Positions 7,692 through 16,529 of a stretch of DNA of 64,000 nt are shown in pieces. The stretch is from positions 52,653 through 116,652 of the forward strand of contig NZ_JAPDDP010000017.1 of assembly GCF_027587195.1 (NCBI RefSeq), given 5' to 3'. Below the pieces are notes generated by a model, which saw nothing but the letters and a program-made list of their open reading frames with translations, searched no databases and was not told the DNA's origin. The translations under genes were made by a program, and so were the position numbers. The DNA is from Solirubrobacter phytolaccae (GTDB taxonomy: Bacteria; Actinomycetota; Thermoleophilia; Solirubrobacterales; Solirubrobacteraceae). The first letter of the stretch is position 1. Each line of letters begins with the position of its first letter.

Positions 7692-8309
7692 CAGCGCGAC
7701 CTGCACGCGGTTCTCGACCTCGAGCTTGACGAGCAGCCGCGACACGTGCGCCTTCACGGTCGCGACGCTCATGTGCAGCTCCGCCGCGATGTCCGCGTTG
7801 GACGCGCCGCGCCCGACGGCGCAGGCGACCTCGCGCTCGCGGGCGCTGAGTGACTCCAGCTTCGTGCGGGCGCTCTCGCGCCGCCCGCCGTCGTCGGCGA
7901 CCAGCGCGATCAGCCGCCGGGTAACGGTGGGGGAGAGCGTGCCCTCGCCGGCGTGGACGTGCTCGATCGCGCGCACGATCTCGGGCGGCGGGGTGTCCTT
8001 CAGCAGGAAGCCGGCGGCGCCCGCGCGCAGCGCCCGCAGCACGAGCTCGTCGGCGTCGAAGGTCGTCAGCACGATCACCTCGGGCGGCGACGGCTGCGCG
8101 CGCAGCAGGCGCGTGGCCTCGATCCCGTCCAGCAGCGGCATGCGGATGTCCATCAGCACGACGTCCGGGTGGTGCTTGTCGACCGCCGCGAGCACGCCAC
8201 GGCCGTCGTCGGCCTCGCCGACCACCTCGACCTGCGGCGCGCCCGCAAGCATCATCCGCAGCCCGCTGCGCACCAGTGCGTCGTCGTCCACCAGCAGGAC
8301 CCGGATCAC
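7671..8309 (-). CDS. NarL/FixJ-type response regulator
   Basis: This is a 212-residue transcription factor of a two-component system. It has a receiver domain at about 1-120 with the acidic pocket VDDD and the phospho-acceptor Asp in VVLMDIRMP. The conserved Thr/Ser (VIVLTTFDAD) and Lys (GFLLKDTPP) are also visible. A LuxR-type helix-turn-helix (LSAREREVACAVGRGASNADIAAELHMS...KAHVSRLL) is at about 145-205. GTG 8309 overlaps the kinase stop as GTGA, so the pair is co-translated. Probable targets include the divergent ABC exporter. Confidence 0.94.
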   Translation of the reverse strand: MIRVLLVDDDALVRSGLRMMLAGAPQVEVVGEADDGRGVLAAVDKHHPDVVLMDIRMPLLDGIEATRLLRAQPSPPEVIVLTTFDADELVLRALRAGAAGFLLKDTPPPEIVRAIEHVHAGEGTLSPTVTRRLIALVADDGGRRESARTKLESLSAREREVACAVGRGASNADIAAELHMSVATVKAHVSRLLVKLEVENRVQVALLVQDAS

Positions 8310-9466
8310 GTCCACGGCAGCACCGCCCTCAGGACGAAGTCCCCGCGCCGGTTCGGCCCGTGCTCGAGCGAGCCGCCGGCCAGCGCGACGCGCTCGGTGA
8401 GGCCGATCAGCCCGCTCCCGCCCGGCCCGGCCTCGGGGGCGAGCGCGGACTTGCGCGAGACCACCTCGACCACGAGCGACGCGTCGGACGGGCCGACGGT
8501 GACCTCCACGGCGGCCGCCGGGGCATGCTTGCGCGCGTTGGTCAGGCCTTCCTGTACGACGCGGTAGGCCGTGCGGCCGACCATCACCTCGCCGCCACTG
8601 GCCTCGATCCGCGCGCGCACGTGCATGCCCGCCGCGCGCGACTCCTCCACGAGCGCGGGAATGGCGTCGAGCGTCGGCTGTGGGGGCGCGGTGACGCCGT
8701 CGCTCGTGCGCAGGACGCCGATCACGTCGCGCAGGTCGCGCAGCGCCTCGGTGGCCGTGGCGCGGATCACGCCGGCGGCTTCGGAGATCTCGGCCGGCGT
8801 CGCGTCGGGGCGGAACTCCAGCGCACCGGCGTGCACGGAGAGCAGCGAGAGCCGGTGGGCAAGCACGTCGTGCATCTCGCCGGCGATCCGGCGCCGCTCG
8901 GCCTCCCGTGCGGCCTCGACGTGCGCGAGCTGCTCCGCCTCGGCCTTCTTCGCCCGGTCGCGCTCGGTGTGCACGAGGTCGCGCTGCGTGCGCGTGAAGA
9001 GCCCCCATGGGACCACGACGAGCGTGATCAGGACGGCGAAGGCCAGCTCGATCGCGAGCGGGACGTCGTCCTCGGTGGGGTACATCACTGTGTAGACGAT
9101 TCCGCCGGCGATGCCGACGGCCGTGACCGTGATGATCTGGCGCCGCGTGCCGCGCAGCGCGACGTTGAACAGCGCGATCAGCGCCGCGCCCGCCGAGAAG
9201 GCCGAGAACGCGCTCGCCGCGGTGATCAGGATGCCGATCGCACCCGGCCAGCGCCGCCGCCACCAGAGCGCGATCAGCGACGTCACGCCGAGCGTGAGGT
9301 CGATCAGGTCCTCGAAGTCCGAGTGCGCCTGCTCGGACTCGGTGTAGACCAGCACGCCGACGGTCAGCGCGATCAAGGTCATCAGCACGTCGACCAGCCA
9401 GTCGCGCGCGGTGCGCTTGCTGCCTGGCTCCTGGAGGAGCGCCCCGGGAAGCATCTGCCGGCTCAC
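8306..9466 (-). CDS. Membrane sensor histidine kinase (HisKA_3/DesK-like)
   Basis: This is a 386-residue kinase. The N-terminal half has about five membrane helices and little outside the membrane, as in intramembrane sensors. It is followed by a short coiled coil (about 160-195), the dimerisation and phospho-acceptor segment ERRRIAGEMHDVLAHRLSLL with the acceptor His, and an HATPase domain with an N box (GLTNARKHAPA) and G box (GGSGLIGLTERV). It phosphorylates the response regulator encoded directly after it. GTG 9466 is taken as the start; ATG 9454 is an alternative. The divergent ABC exporter suggests a cell-envelope stress or drug response. Confidence 0.93.
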   Translation of the reverse strand: MSRQMLPGALLQEPGSKRTARDWLVDVLMTLIALTVGVLVYTESEQAHSDFEDLIDLTLGVTSLIALWWRRRWPGAIGILITAASAFSAFSAGAALIALFNVALRGTRRQIITVTAVGIAGGIVYTVMYPTEDDVPLAIELAFAVLITLVVVPWGLFTRTQRDLVHTERDRAKKAEAEQLAHVEAAREAERRRIAGEMHDVLAHRLSLLSVHAGALEFRPDATPAEISEAAGVIRATATEALRDLRDVIGVLRTSDGVTAPPQPTLDAIPALVEESRAAGMHVRARIEASGGEVMVGRTAYRVVQEGLTNARKHAPAAAVEVTVGPSDASLVVEVVSRKSALAPEAGPGGSGLIGLTERVALAGGSLEHGPNRRGDFVLRAVLPWT

Positions 9467-9513
9467 AGAGCGTCAGCGTACGCACGCGCGGGGCCCGACA
9501 CCCCCTACCGAAG

Positions 9514-9540
9514 TCGGTCCCACCATGAACGACGGACCGA
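9514..9540. promoter_or_regulatory. Inverted repeat in the kinase/ABC exporter gap
   Basis: A perfect 7-bp inverted repeat, TCGGTCC (9514-9520) and GGACCGA (9534-9540), is separated by 13 bases. It lies in the 108-base gap between the divergent histidine kinase and ABC ATPase genes. It is a reasonable candidate binding site for the dimeric LuxR-type response regulator, but this is inferred from position only. Confidence 0.45.
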
Positions 9541-9574
9541 TTGCAAACCGGCTCAGCGCGTCGATGCTCCACCC

Positions 9575-10456
9575 ATGATCGAAGCGACAGGACTGACGAA
9601 GCGCCTCGGAGGGCGTGCCGTGGTCAGCGACGTCTCGTTCCGCTGCGAGCCCGGCACCGTCACGGGCTTCCTCGGACCGAACGGCGCCGGCAAGACCACG
9701 ACGATGCGGATGCTGGTCGGCCTCTCCACGCCCGACGCCGGCACCTCCGCGGTGCTCGACCGCGACTACCACGCGATTCCCAACCCGGGGCGCCACGTCG
9801 GCGTGCTGCTGGACGCCTCCGCGCAGCACCCGGGCCGTTCCGGCCGCGAGGCGCTGGTGATCAGCGCGCGGATGATGGGCGTGCCCGACGCGCGCGTGGA
9901 CGAGGTGCTGACGCTCGTCGGCCTGGACAAGTCCGCCGCGAAGAAGCGCGTGCGCCAGTACTCGCTCGGCATGCGCCAGCGGCTCGGCCTCGCCAACGCG
10001 CTGCTGGGCGACCCGCAGGTGCTGATCCTCGACGAGCCCGCCAACGGCCTGGACCCCGAGGGCATCCGCTGGATGCGCGGCCTGCTGCGCGACTTCGCCG
10101 ACCGCGGCGGCACCGTGTTCCTCTCCAGCCACCTGCTCAGCGAGGTCGACGCGGTCGCCGACCGGATGCTGATCATCGGCCAGGGCAAGATCGTCGCCGA
10201 CGGCACGCGCGACGAGCTGCTGGCCGGCACGGGCGTGCTGGTCAAGGCCACCGACCCGCGCGAGCTCGAGAACGCGCTCCACAGCGCCGGCCTCACCGCG
10301 CAGCGCATCGACGACGGCGCCTACGTCGTCGACGCGGACGCCGAGGCCGTCGGCCGCGCCGCGCTCAACGGCGGCGTCGTCCTCACCCACCTGGCCCCGT
10401 CCGAGGGCGCCGGGCTCGAACAGCTCTTCTTCCAGCTCACGGAGACCCCCGCATGA
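9575..10456 (+). CDS. ABC-2 type exporter, ATP-binding protein
   Basis: This is a 293-residue ATPase of a DrrA/CcmA-like exporter. It has Walker A (GPNGAGKTT, near residue 38), the signature YSLGMRQRLGLA, Walker B (VLILDEPANGLDP) and the switch His (LSSHLL). A C-terminal extension of about 80 residues is usual in this group. It overlaps the permease gene as ATGA. The divergent two-component system suggests induction by membrane-active compounds. The substrate is unknown. Confidence 0.94.
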   Translation: MIEATGLTKRLGGRAVVSDVSFRCEPGTVTGFLGPNGAGKTTTMRMLVGLSTPDAGTSAVLDRDYHAIPNPGRHVGVLLDASAQHPGRSGREALVISARMMGVPDARVDEVLTLVGLDKSAAKKRVRQYSLGMRQRLGLANALLGDPQVLILDEPANGLDPEGIRWMRGLLRDFADRGGTVFLSSHLLSEVDAVADRMLIIGQGKIVADGTRDELLAGTGVLVKATDPRELENALHSAGLTAQRIDDGAYVVDADAEAVGRAALNGGVVLTHLAPSEGAGLEQLFFQLTETPA

Positions 10457-11181
10457 ACCCCGCGATCTCATTCCCCAAGCTCACGCTGGTCGAGCTGCGC
10501 AAGATGGTCGACACCCGCGCCGGCTTCTGGCTGCAGCTCATCGTCGCGATCCTCACGCTCGCGATCGTGATCCTGGTCTGCATCTTTGGTGAGACCTCGG
10601 ACTTCGTCTTCCGCGACATGTTCGCGCTCGCGATCCTGCCCGCGAGCATCCTGCTCCCCGTGATCGGGATCCTGCTCGTCTCTTCAGAGTGGTCGCAGCG
10701 GACCGCGCTGATCACGTTCACGCTCGTCCCGAAGCGGATGCGGGTGATGAGCGCGAAGGTCGCCGCCGGGATCGTGCTCGGCGTGGCCGTGCTGGTGATC
10801 GCGCTCGTCGTCGCCGTCGTGGCCGTCGCCGCCGTCGGTGGGGCGTGGACGATGGGCGCCGCCGTGTTCGGGCAGATCTGCCTGCTGGTGGTCACCGGGA
10901 TGCTGCAGGGCGTCGCCTTCGGCGCGGCGTTCATGAACTCCGCGACGGCGATCGTCCTCTACTTCGTGCTGCCGTTCGTCTTCACGGCGCTGGCCGCGAT
11001 CCCCGCCGTCGAGGACATCGGCAAGTGGGTCAACCTGATCGAGACGACCGGCCCGCTGACCGAGCCGGGGATGACCGGCACCGAGTGGGCCCAGCTCGGC
11101 GTCTCGCTGCTCGTGTGGCTGGCGCTGCCGCTCGCGGTCGGGCTCTACCGGATCGTCAAGGGCGAGATCCGCGCGGCGTAG
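10453..11181 (+). CDS. ABC-2 type exporter, membrane subunit
   Basis: This is a 242-residue permease with six predicted membrane helices, partner of the preceding ATPase. The N-terminal cytoplasmic segment (KLTLVELRKMVDTRAGFW) is the amphipathic coupling element common in ABC-2 permeases. Then follow hydrophobic helices and a conserved SSEWSQRTALITFTLVPKR loop. The short size suggests a homodimer. It is followed by a strong terminator. Confidence 0.88.
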   Translation: MNPAISFPKLTLVELRKMVDTRAGFWLQLIVAILTLAIVILVCIFGETSDFVFRDMFALAILPASILLPVIGILLVSSEWSQRTALITFTLVPKRMRVMSAKVAAGIVLGVAVLVIALVVAVVAVAAVGGAWTMGAAVFGQICLLVVTGMLQGVAFGAAFMNSATAIVLYFVLPFVFTALAAIPAVEDIGKWVNLIETTGPLTEPGMTGTEWAQLGVSLLVWLALPLAVGLYRIVKGEIRAA

Positions 11182-11184
11182 TCG

Positions 11185-11240
11185 CTTAAACGCAAAAGGG
11201 CCCGCACGGACGAATCCGTGCGGGCCCTTTTCGCGTTAAG
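11185..11240. terminator. Strong bidirectional terminator
   Basis: A perfect 17-bp stem, AAAAGGGCCCGCACGGA (11194-11210) with TCCGTGCGGGCCCTTTT (11215-11231), closes on a CGAA tetraloop and has an A-tract on one side and a T-tract on the other. Outer CTTAA/TTAAG arms extend it. It serves the ABC exporter operon on the plus strand and rpsD on the minus strand. Confidence 0.95.
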
Positions 11241-11242
11241 GC

Positions 11243-11866
11243 TTAGAGGCGCGAGTAGAGCTCGACGATGAGCTGCTCGTTGACCGGCGCGTTGATGTCC
11301 ATCCGCTCCGGGAACCGCAGGACCTTGCCCTCGAGGGCGTCGAAGTCCGTCTGCAGCCAGCCGGCCACCGAGCCCGTGAGCTCCGTCGCCTGCGAGGCGC
11401 TCTCGCGGACCTTGTCCTTGATCTTGATGGCCTCGCCCGGCGTGACCAGGTAGGAGGCGATGTCGACCTTCTTGCCGTTCACGAGCACGTGGCCGTGGTT
11501 CACGAACTGGCGGGCCTGCGCGCGCGTGCCGGCGAAGCCGAGCCGGTACACGACGTTGTCCAGGCGACGCTCCAGCAGACGCAGGAGCTCCTCGCCCGTC
11601 ACGCCCGGGGCGCGGTTGGCCTTGTCCACGTAGATGCGGAACTGCTTCTCGCGCACGCCGTAGTAGCGCTTCGCGGTCTGCTTCGCACGCAGCTGCGTGT
11701 AGTAAATCGACTGCTTGCGGCGGCGGTTCGCGCCGTGCTGGCCGGGCGGATTGTCGCCACGACGCTCGAGAGCGGACTTGCCGTTGAGGGCACGTTCACC
11801 CTTCAGGAAGAGCTCGACGCCCTCGCGGCGCGAGAGCTTTTCAACTGGTCCGGTATAACGCCCCAT
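11243..11866 (-). CDS. rpsD: 30S ribosomal protein S4
   Basis: RpsD is the 207-residue S4 protein that nucleates assembly of the 30S body by binding 16S rRNA. It starts [16 protein letters not shown] and has the S4 RNA-binding domain around residues 95-160 ([37 protein letters not shown]). It carries no cysteine, so it is the zinc-free form. An AGGAG sequence precedes the ATG. It stands alone here, away from the rpsM-rpsK-rpoA cluster where S4 often sits in other bacteria. Confidence 0.98.
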   Translation of the reverse strand: MGRYTGPVEKLSRREGVELFLKGERALNGKSALERRGDNPPGQHGANRRRKQSIYYTQLRAKQTAKRYYGVREKQFRIYVDKANRAPGVTGEELLRLLERRLDNVVYRLGFAGTRAQARQFVNHGHVLVNGKKVDIASYLVTPGEAIKIKDKVRESASQATELTGSVAGWLQTDFDALEGKVLRFPERMDINAPVNEQLIVELYSRL

Positions 11867-12017
11867 GGTCTCCTACTGCGTTCGAAATTATCGCGTCCAC
11901 CCTAGCAGCGCGGTAGGCCACGACCAGGGAGCCCTGGCATGGGGTGAAGACCCCAGTGTAGTCCGAATGGACACTCGTCCTATTCAGGTGGGGGGCCGGC
12001 TCAAGCATCATGACCTC

Positions 12018-12260
12018 ATGGGTCAGGTCATCGCATTCGAGAAGGACCGCAAGGTCGAGGTCACCACGGAGCGTCGCCACGCTCTGATCACCGGGCTCAG
12101 CGCCCTGACGTTCCTGCTCGGCTTCTTCATCGTCGGCCCGGCGCTGGCGATCTACGCCTTCAGCTACACGACCACGTCGCACCTGGGCTCCGCCGTCGCC
12201 TGCGTCGCCGGCCTCATCGTCACCTGGGCGATCACGCGCCTCGCGTACAAGCACCTCTAG
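12018..12260 (+). CDS. Small two-helix membrane protein
   Basis: This is an 80-residue protein of unknown function. A short polar N-terminus (MGQVIAFEKDRKVEVTTERR) precedes two membrane helices (about 23-46 and 54-75). ATG 12018 is preferred over a start further upstream because the upstream extension is not protein-like. It is convergent with the GGDEF-EAL gene, and the stops abut (TAG/CTA). Confidence 0.6.
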   Translation: MGQVIAFEKDRKVEVTTERRHALITGLSALTFLLGFFIVGPALAIYAFSYTTTSHLGSAVACVAGLIVTWAITRLAYKHL

Positions 12261-14795
12261 CTAGTACGTCGTCCGCGCCAGGCGCGGCGCGGCGGCACTG
12301 GGCCGGCCGAGGAAGAACCCCTGGCCGAGGCCCGCGTTCATCTCGCGCAGGGCGGCCAGCTGCGCCGCGGTCTCGATGCCCTCGGAGATCACCTCGAGCT
12401 CGAGGGTGCGCGCCAGGTCGACGATCATGCCGACGAAGCTGGACTCGCGACGGCCGCAGGTCAGGCCGTCGATGAACGGCTTGGCGATCTTTAGCGTGTC
12501 CAGCGGCAGCGAGTGCAGGTAGCTGAGGGAGCTGTAGCCCGTCCCGAAGTCGTCGAGCGCGATCTTCACGCCCAGCGCGCGCAGCTCGTGGAAGCGCTCG
12601 ACCGAGGCGGCGGCCAGCAGCTGGGACTCGGTGATCTCGATCACGAGCTGCTGCGGGTCGATCCCGGCCTCGTTCACCGAAGCCAGCACGTTCTTGACCA
12701 GGTCCGGGTCGCGCAGCTCGGCGACGGACAGGTTCACGTGCATGCGCAAGGGCTCGACGTTCGCGTCGGTCTCCGCGTCCTGCCAGCGGCGGGCCTGCTG
12801 ACAGGCCTCGCGCAGGACGAAGCGGCCGAGCGGCACGATCAGGCCGGTCTCCTCGGCGAGCGGCACGAAGTCCCCCGGGGGGATGAGCCCGCGGGAGGGG
12901 TGCTCCCAGCGCACGAGCGCCTCGGCGGCGACGATCCGGCCGGAGTCCAGCGCGACGATCGGCTGGTACTGGACGATCATCTGCTCGCGCTCGATCGCCT
13001 TCGCCAGCTCCTCCTTGAGGTCGTGGCGGCGCAGGATCGCGGCGGCCATCTGCGGCTCGAAGAGCTCGAAGCGCGCCTTGCCCTTGGCCTTGGCCTGGTA
13101 CATGGCGACGTCGGCGTTGCGGATCAGCTCGTCACCGTCGCCGCCGCTCTGGTGCGAGGACGCGAGGCCGACGCTCAGGTGGACGCTGACCAGCTCGGTG
13201 CCGGCCTCGACCGGCAGCTCGAACGCCTTCAGGATCCGGCGCGCGACGGCACGACCGTCGACGAGCGGATCGCCGACGCCCGGGATCATCACCGCGAACT
13301 CGTCGCCGCCGAGGCGGGCGATCGTGTCCTCGGGCCGGACGCAGCCGCGCATCCGCTCGGCCACGGAGACGAGCAGCGCGTCGCCGACGTGATGGCCGAG
13401 CGAGTCGTTGATCGTCTTGAAGTCGTCGACGTCGACGAACAGCACCGCGGCGGAGCCGTCGTCGGCCAGCTCGGTGCGCACGCGCTCCATGAACAGCGTG
13501 CGGTTCGGGAGGTCGGTCAACGGGTCGTGGTAGGCCTGGTGGTGGAGCTGGTCCTGCAGCGACTGGAGCTTGTTGACGGCCTGCTCGAGCCGGTCGTACT
13601 GGAGCGCGACGGCCGCGTTGTTGGCGAGCGCCTCCAGCAGGCGCAGGTCGTCGGCGCCGAACGAGCGCTCGAGGCCGACGCGGTTGGCGAGCAGGATCGT
13701 GCCGATCACGCGCTCCTCGCCCGGGAGCATCGCGATCATCGCGTGGCGGATGCCGCGGGCCTGCATGTGCGCGCGCAGGTGCGGGGAGCCGAACGGCGGC
13801 GTGAGGCTGACGACCGGGTGGTCGGCGTCGACGAAGCCGGCGAGCTCCTCGGCGATCGCGCGGTCGGCGGGCTCCATCGACGTGCGCAGGTCACCCGGGC
13901 CGTGCGTGGTGCGCAGCGGGTCGCCGTCGGCGGTGTGGAGCATGACCTCGGCGACGTCGGCGTTGAAGGCTTCGAGGGAGCGGGCGAGCAGCGCCTCGAG
14001 CGCCTCGGCCACTTCGGGGGAGCGGGAGAGCGTGCGGTTCGCGTCGTAGAGGAACTCCAGCCGCTCATGGCGCTGGCGCTCGGAGATGTACGCGCGATAG
14101 ACGGCGAAGACGGTCAGGGCGGGGATCAGCAGCACGGGCACGGCGCGCGGGTCGGTCGCGACCACGAGCGCGGCGGCGATCGCGATCGACGCGTTGATCA
14201 GCGTCACGAGCGCGTCGGTGGCGAACATCTGCGCGAGCATCGAGCTGCTCGGGCGGCCTTCGGCGAACGCCATCGCGACGCCGAGCAGCACGATCGTCAG
14301 CCCGCCCGAAGCGAGCGTGGCGACGTACAGGCCGATCCAGGTGGCGGGCTCCATCGCGCTCGCGTTCCCGGCGATCGCGTTGAGGATCCCGGCGGCGAGC
14401 GTAGCGGCGAGCGCGAGCTGGGCGAGGTTGAAGAGGAGCTTGACGATCTCCAGCCGGCGGATCAGGCCGAGGACGATCGCGTGGCCGACGATCGCGCCGA
14501 GGATGAAGTCGTCACCCGTCGCGAACACGAGGCCGAACACGAACGGCAGGTCGGCGAGGCTGAACGAGTGCGCGCTGCGGCGGAAGCGGACGTGGACGAC
14601 GCACAGCTCCGCGGCCGCGAAGCCCAGCGCGACGGCCCACCACGGCAGGTGCGGCTCCCCGTGCGGGACCGCGTTGTGGGTCACGAGCGCCCACGCGAGC
14701 ACCGCCGCGACGGTCAACGTGAGCACGTACGCCCAGACCAGCAGCTCGCGCGGCGAGAGATGCAACCGGCGCAGCAGGGTCGTCGACTCGTCCAT
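12261..14795 (-). CDS. Membrane GAF-GGDEF-EAL cyclic-di-GMP enzyme
   Basis: This 844-residue protein both makes and breaks the second messenger c-di-GMP. About eight N-terminal membrane helices (residues 15-235) resemble a MASE-type sensor. A GAF domain follows (about 255-405), then a GGDEF domain with an intact RLGGDEFAVM and an inhibitory I-site (RPED, five residues upstream). The EAL domain has AEALVRWEHP, NLS, EITES, DDFGTGYSSL, a Lys in LKIAKPF and EGIET, all intact. Both activities therefore look possible. The membrane and GAF parts would set the balance. Confidence 0.94.
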   Translation of the reverse strand: MDESTTLLRRLHLSPRELLVWAYVLTLTVAAVLAWALVTHNAVPHGEPHLPWWAVALGFAAAELCVVHVRFRRSAHSFSLADLPFVFGLVFATGDDFILGAIVGHAIVLGLIRRLEIVKLLFNLAQLALAATLAAGILNAIAGNASAMEPATWIGLYVATLASGGLTIVLLGVAMAFAEGRPSSSMLAQMFATDALVTLINASIAIAAALVVATDPRAVPVLLIPALTVFAVYRAYISERQRHERLEFLYDANRTLSRSPEVAEALEALLARSLEAFNADVAEVMLHTADGDPLRTTHGPGDLRTSMEPADRAIAEELAGFVDADHPVVSLTPPFGSPHLRAHMQARGIRHAMIAMLPGEERVIGTILLANRVGLERSFGADDLRLLEALANNAAVALQYDRLEQAVNKLQSLQDQLHHQAYHDPLTDLPNRTLFMERVRTELADDGSAAVLFVDVDDFKTINDSLGHHVGDALLVSVAERMRGCVRPEDTIARLGGDEFAVMIPGVGDPLVDGRAVARRILKAFELPVEAGTELVSVHLSVGLASSHQSGGDGDELIRNADVAMYQAKAKGKARFELFEPQMAAAILRRHDLKEELAKAIEREQMIVQYQPIVALDSGRIVAAEALVRWEHPSRGLIPPGDFVPLAEETGLIVPLGRFVLREACQQARRWQDAETDANVEPLRMHVNLSVAELRDPDLVKNVLASVNEAGIDPQQLVIEITESQLLAAASVERFHELRALGVKIALDDFGTGYSSLSYLHSLPLDTLKIAKPFIDGLTCGRRESSFVGMIVDLARTLELEVISEGIETAAQLAALREMNAGLGQGFFLGRPSAAAPRLARTTY

Positions 14796-14843
14796 CGATT
14801 CCTTGATCGGCTAAACACAAGGACTTCTTGACCATGTTGGGCG

Positions 14844-14849
14844 TACGAT
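14844..14849 (+). promoter_or_regulatory. Probable -10 box of a leaderless gene
   Basis: TACGAT ends six bases before ATG 14856, placing the expected transcription start on the start codon itself. There is no ribosome-binding site in the gap. Confidence 0.45.
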
Positions 14850-14855
14850 GGGTGC

Positions 14856-15074
14856 ATGGCACGGCTCGTACGCATGGATCAGACGGGGCACACCACGCTG
14901 GCGGAATGGACGTCCGCCAAGGACGCCGAGCACGCCGCCGCCGAGCTGCGAAGCTCGCTCGAGCAGGGGTATTACGCGGTGGTGACGCAGGGTGAGGGCC
15001 ACGCGACGCAGGTGTCCGAGCTGCCGCTGGACGCCGATCTCGTGATCCTGCGCAGGCCGATCGCCGGCGGGTAA
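14856..15074 (+). CDS. Small conserved-looking soluble protein
   Basis: This 72-residue protein has unknown function. It is slightly acidic, with a predicted beta-alpha-beta pattern (ARLVRMDQTGHTTLAEW, then SAKDAEHAAAELRSSLEQGY, then YAVVTQGEG and a closing strand DLVILRRP), as in small single-domain proteins. It probably starts directly at the transcription start (see the box at 14844). It is divergent from the GGDEF-EAL gene with a 60-base gap. Confidence 0.6.
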   Translation: MARLVRMDQTGHTTLAEWTSAKDAEHAAAELRSSLEQGYYAVVTQGEGHATQVSELPLDADLVILRRPIAGG

Positions 15075-15096
15075 GGGTCAGACCTTTTACCTTCGC

Positions 15097-15723
15097 GTGA
15101 GCGCTGGAGCTCTCCCCGAGCGCGCGTCGGTGTCCTGGCGCGCGCCGATGACGCCGGAGCGGCTGTCCTCGTACGCGCGCTCGTGGACGGTCACCACCGC
15201 CGCCCAGGTCGTCCCGATGGTCGCCGTGGCGGCGCTGCTGGCCACGCTGCACCCGGTCGCCGCGGTGGTGGCGCTCATCCTGCTCGCGCACGCGTGGGCG
15301 ATTCCGGAGCTGTATGCCAACCGCGGCGCGAAGGTCGTCAAGCCTCGCGCGCGCACGGGCGAGGACGCGGAACGCACGGCGCTGGGCCTCCTCGGCGACC
15401 TGGTCGGCCACGAGGCGCGCGAGCTGCACGCGCGGACCGGGCTGGTGCTCGAGCGCGGCGCGCTGGGCGTCTGGCTCGTGGGGGAGGCGGGCGCGTTGCT
15501 CGTCCGTGGCCGTCGCGTGCACTGTTGGTGCGTCCGCGTCCCGGAGCCCTCGCTGCCGTCATCCGATCGCATCGCCCACCTGCTGCTCGCGCTGCGCGAG
15601 GACGAGGAGGGCTTCGCCACCGTGGCCAACCACGCCTTCGCGGGCGCGCGCTGGCGCGTGCGCCGACGCCTGCCCAAGGGCCAGCGCGCGGCCCTGGATG
15701 CCGCCACTCGACAGAGTGGATAG
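15097..15723 (+). CDS. Hypothetical protein with N-terminal membrane segment
   Basis: This 208-residue protein has unknown function. A long hydrophobic stretch at about residues 33-70 (two helices) anchors it. The rest is a basic soluble domain (RTGEDAERTALGLLGDLVGH, LHARTGLVLERGALGVWLVGE, FAGARWRVRRRLPKGQ). The first half of the soluble part vaguely recalls nuclease-related (NERD-like) openings, but the catalytic acids are not evident, so I do not assign it. GTG 15097 is the first start after the upstream gene. Confidence 0.6.
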   Translation: MSAGALPERASVSWRAPMTPERLSSYARSWTVTTAAQVVPMVAVAALLATLHPVAAVVALILLAHAWAIPELYANRGAKVVKPRARTGEDAERTALGLLGDLVGHEARELHARTGLVLERGALGVWLVGEAGALLVRGRRVHCWCVRVPEPSLPSSDRIAHLLLALREDEEGFATVANHAFAGARWRVRRRLPKGQRAALDAATRQSG

Positions 15724-15764
15724 TTCGACCCCGCCAAACTTCAGCAGTCGGGCCATGGGGATCG

Positions 15765-15974
15765 ATGCCCGCAAAGAGCAGGATGTTGTCCATGATCAAC
15801 CCGACCGCGACTGCTTCCGCCACCGCGCTGCCCGTGCGCCGGTTGTCTCTGGTGCCCACGTCCGGCCGCGGTGACGCCGCGGTGCGTCGTTATCGCCTCG
15901 CGCGTCTGCGCCTCGAGGACCGCGAGGTCGCTCGCGCCGAGCGCTTCGCGCATCTGAAGCGCTCCCACGATTAG
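15765..15974 (+). CDS. Small basic hypothetical protein
   Basis: This is a possible 69-residue protein; starts at 15783 or 15792 are equally plausible. The C-terminal half is strongly helical and Arg/Glu-rich (RRYRLARLRLEDREVARAERFAHLKRS). No membrane segment or motif is present. It is supported only by position (same strand, between two genes) and by a reasonable residue composition. Confidence 0.4.
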   Translation: MPAKSRMLSMINPTATASATALPVRRLSLVPTSGRGDAAVRRYRLARLRLEDREVARAERFAHLKRSHD

Positions 15975-16008
15975 CCGGTCTTCAGCGCGGCGCGTTACAT
16001 TGCGCCTC

Positions 16009-16194
16009 ATGAGCAAGAACACGTCCGGTTCGATCGTCCTCAAGCTGATCGCCGTCGCCATCGTGGCGTTCGTCGCGATCTTCCTGATCAACGTCGTCAT
16101 CGGCGCGATCGCCGGCATCGTGAAGCTCTTCCTGACGCTCGCCCTGATCGTCGCGGTCATCTTCATCGCGGGCAAGTTGCTCCGCAAGCTGTGA
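16009..16194 (+). CDS. Small two-helix membrane protein
   Basis: This 61-residue protein is almost entirely hydrophobic after MSKNTSGS, with two helices (about 9-32 and 35-55) and a basic tail (GKLLRKL). A TACATT box ends seven bases before the ATG, again suggesting a leaderless message. Its stop overlaps the next start (GTGA), so it is coupled to the zinc-ribbon membrane protein. Confidence 0.62.
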   Translation: MSKNTSGSIVLKLIAVAIVAFVAIFLINVVIGAIAGIVKLFLTLALIVAVIFIAGKLLRKL

Positions 16195-16475
16195 TCTACC
16201 TGTTGCTGAGCGCCTGGTTCGGGCTCGCGACAGGGCTCATCGGGCGGGTGCGCGGATCCTCGTTCTTCATCTGGTTCGTGATCGGCGTCGTGGTGCCGGT
16301 CATCGGCCTGTTTATCGCGCTGCTGTACCGCTCGGACCGTGACGAGGTGCGGCGTCAGTGCCCCACCTGCGGCAAGGTGATCAAGCTCCACGACCAGATG
16401 TGCATGCGCTGTGGGACCGATCTGGACTTCCCGGACTTCGCGGTCGAGCCTGAATCGGCTGCTGTTCGCCGGTAA
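16191..16475 (+). CDS. Membrane protein with C-terminal zinc ribbon
   Basis: This 94-residue protein has two N-terminal membrane helices (about 2-20 and 26-46) and a cytoplasmic zinc ribbon with paired cysteines (CPTC...CMRC, residues about 60-77). Such small proteins are common next to housekeeping genes in actinobacteria, and their role is unknown. GTG 16191 overlaps the previous stop. It lies 54 bases before ilvB. Confidence 0.72.
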   Translation: MIYLLLSAWFGLATGLIGRVRGSSFFIWFVIGVVVPVIGLFIALLYRSDRDEVRRQCPTCGKVIKLHDQMCMRCGTDLDFPDFAVEPESAAVRR

Positions 16476-16529
16476 ACTCGGCTGTTCGCCGTTCCCCTCG
16501 CAAGTCTCTGGAAGGAGCTGACAACGCCG

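Noticed and set aside
12513..14831. 772-codon open frame on the plus strand opposite the GGDEF-EAL gene
   Set aside because: Its product is a low-complexity Arg/Asp/Glu/Gly string typical of the antisense of GC-rich genes, while the minus strand codes a complete, motif-rich protein.
14828..14849. TTGACC and TACGAT as a -35/-10 pair for the 14856 gene
   Set aside because: The spacing is only 10 bases, too short for a sigma-70-type promoter. I kept only the -10 box.
16440..16529. Leader peptide or attenuator before ilvB
   Set aside because: A CTGTTCGCCG sequence occurs twice, but no short frame rich in Ile, Val or Leu codons and no alternative hairpin pair is visible.
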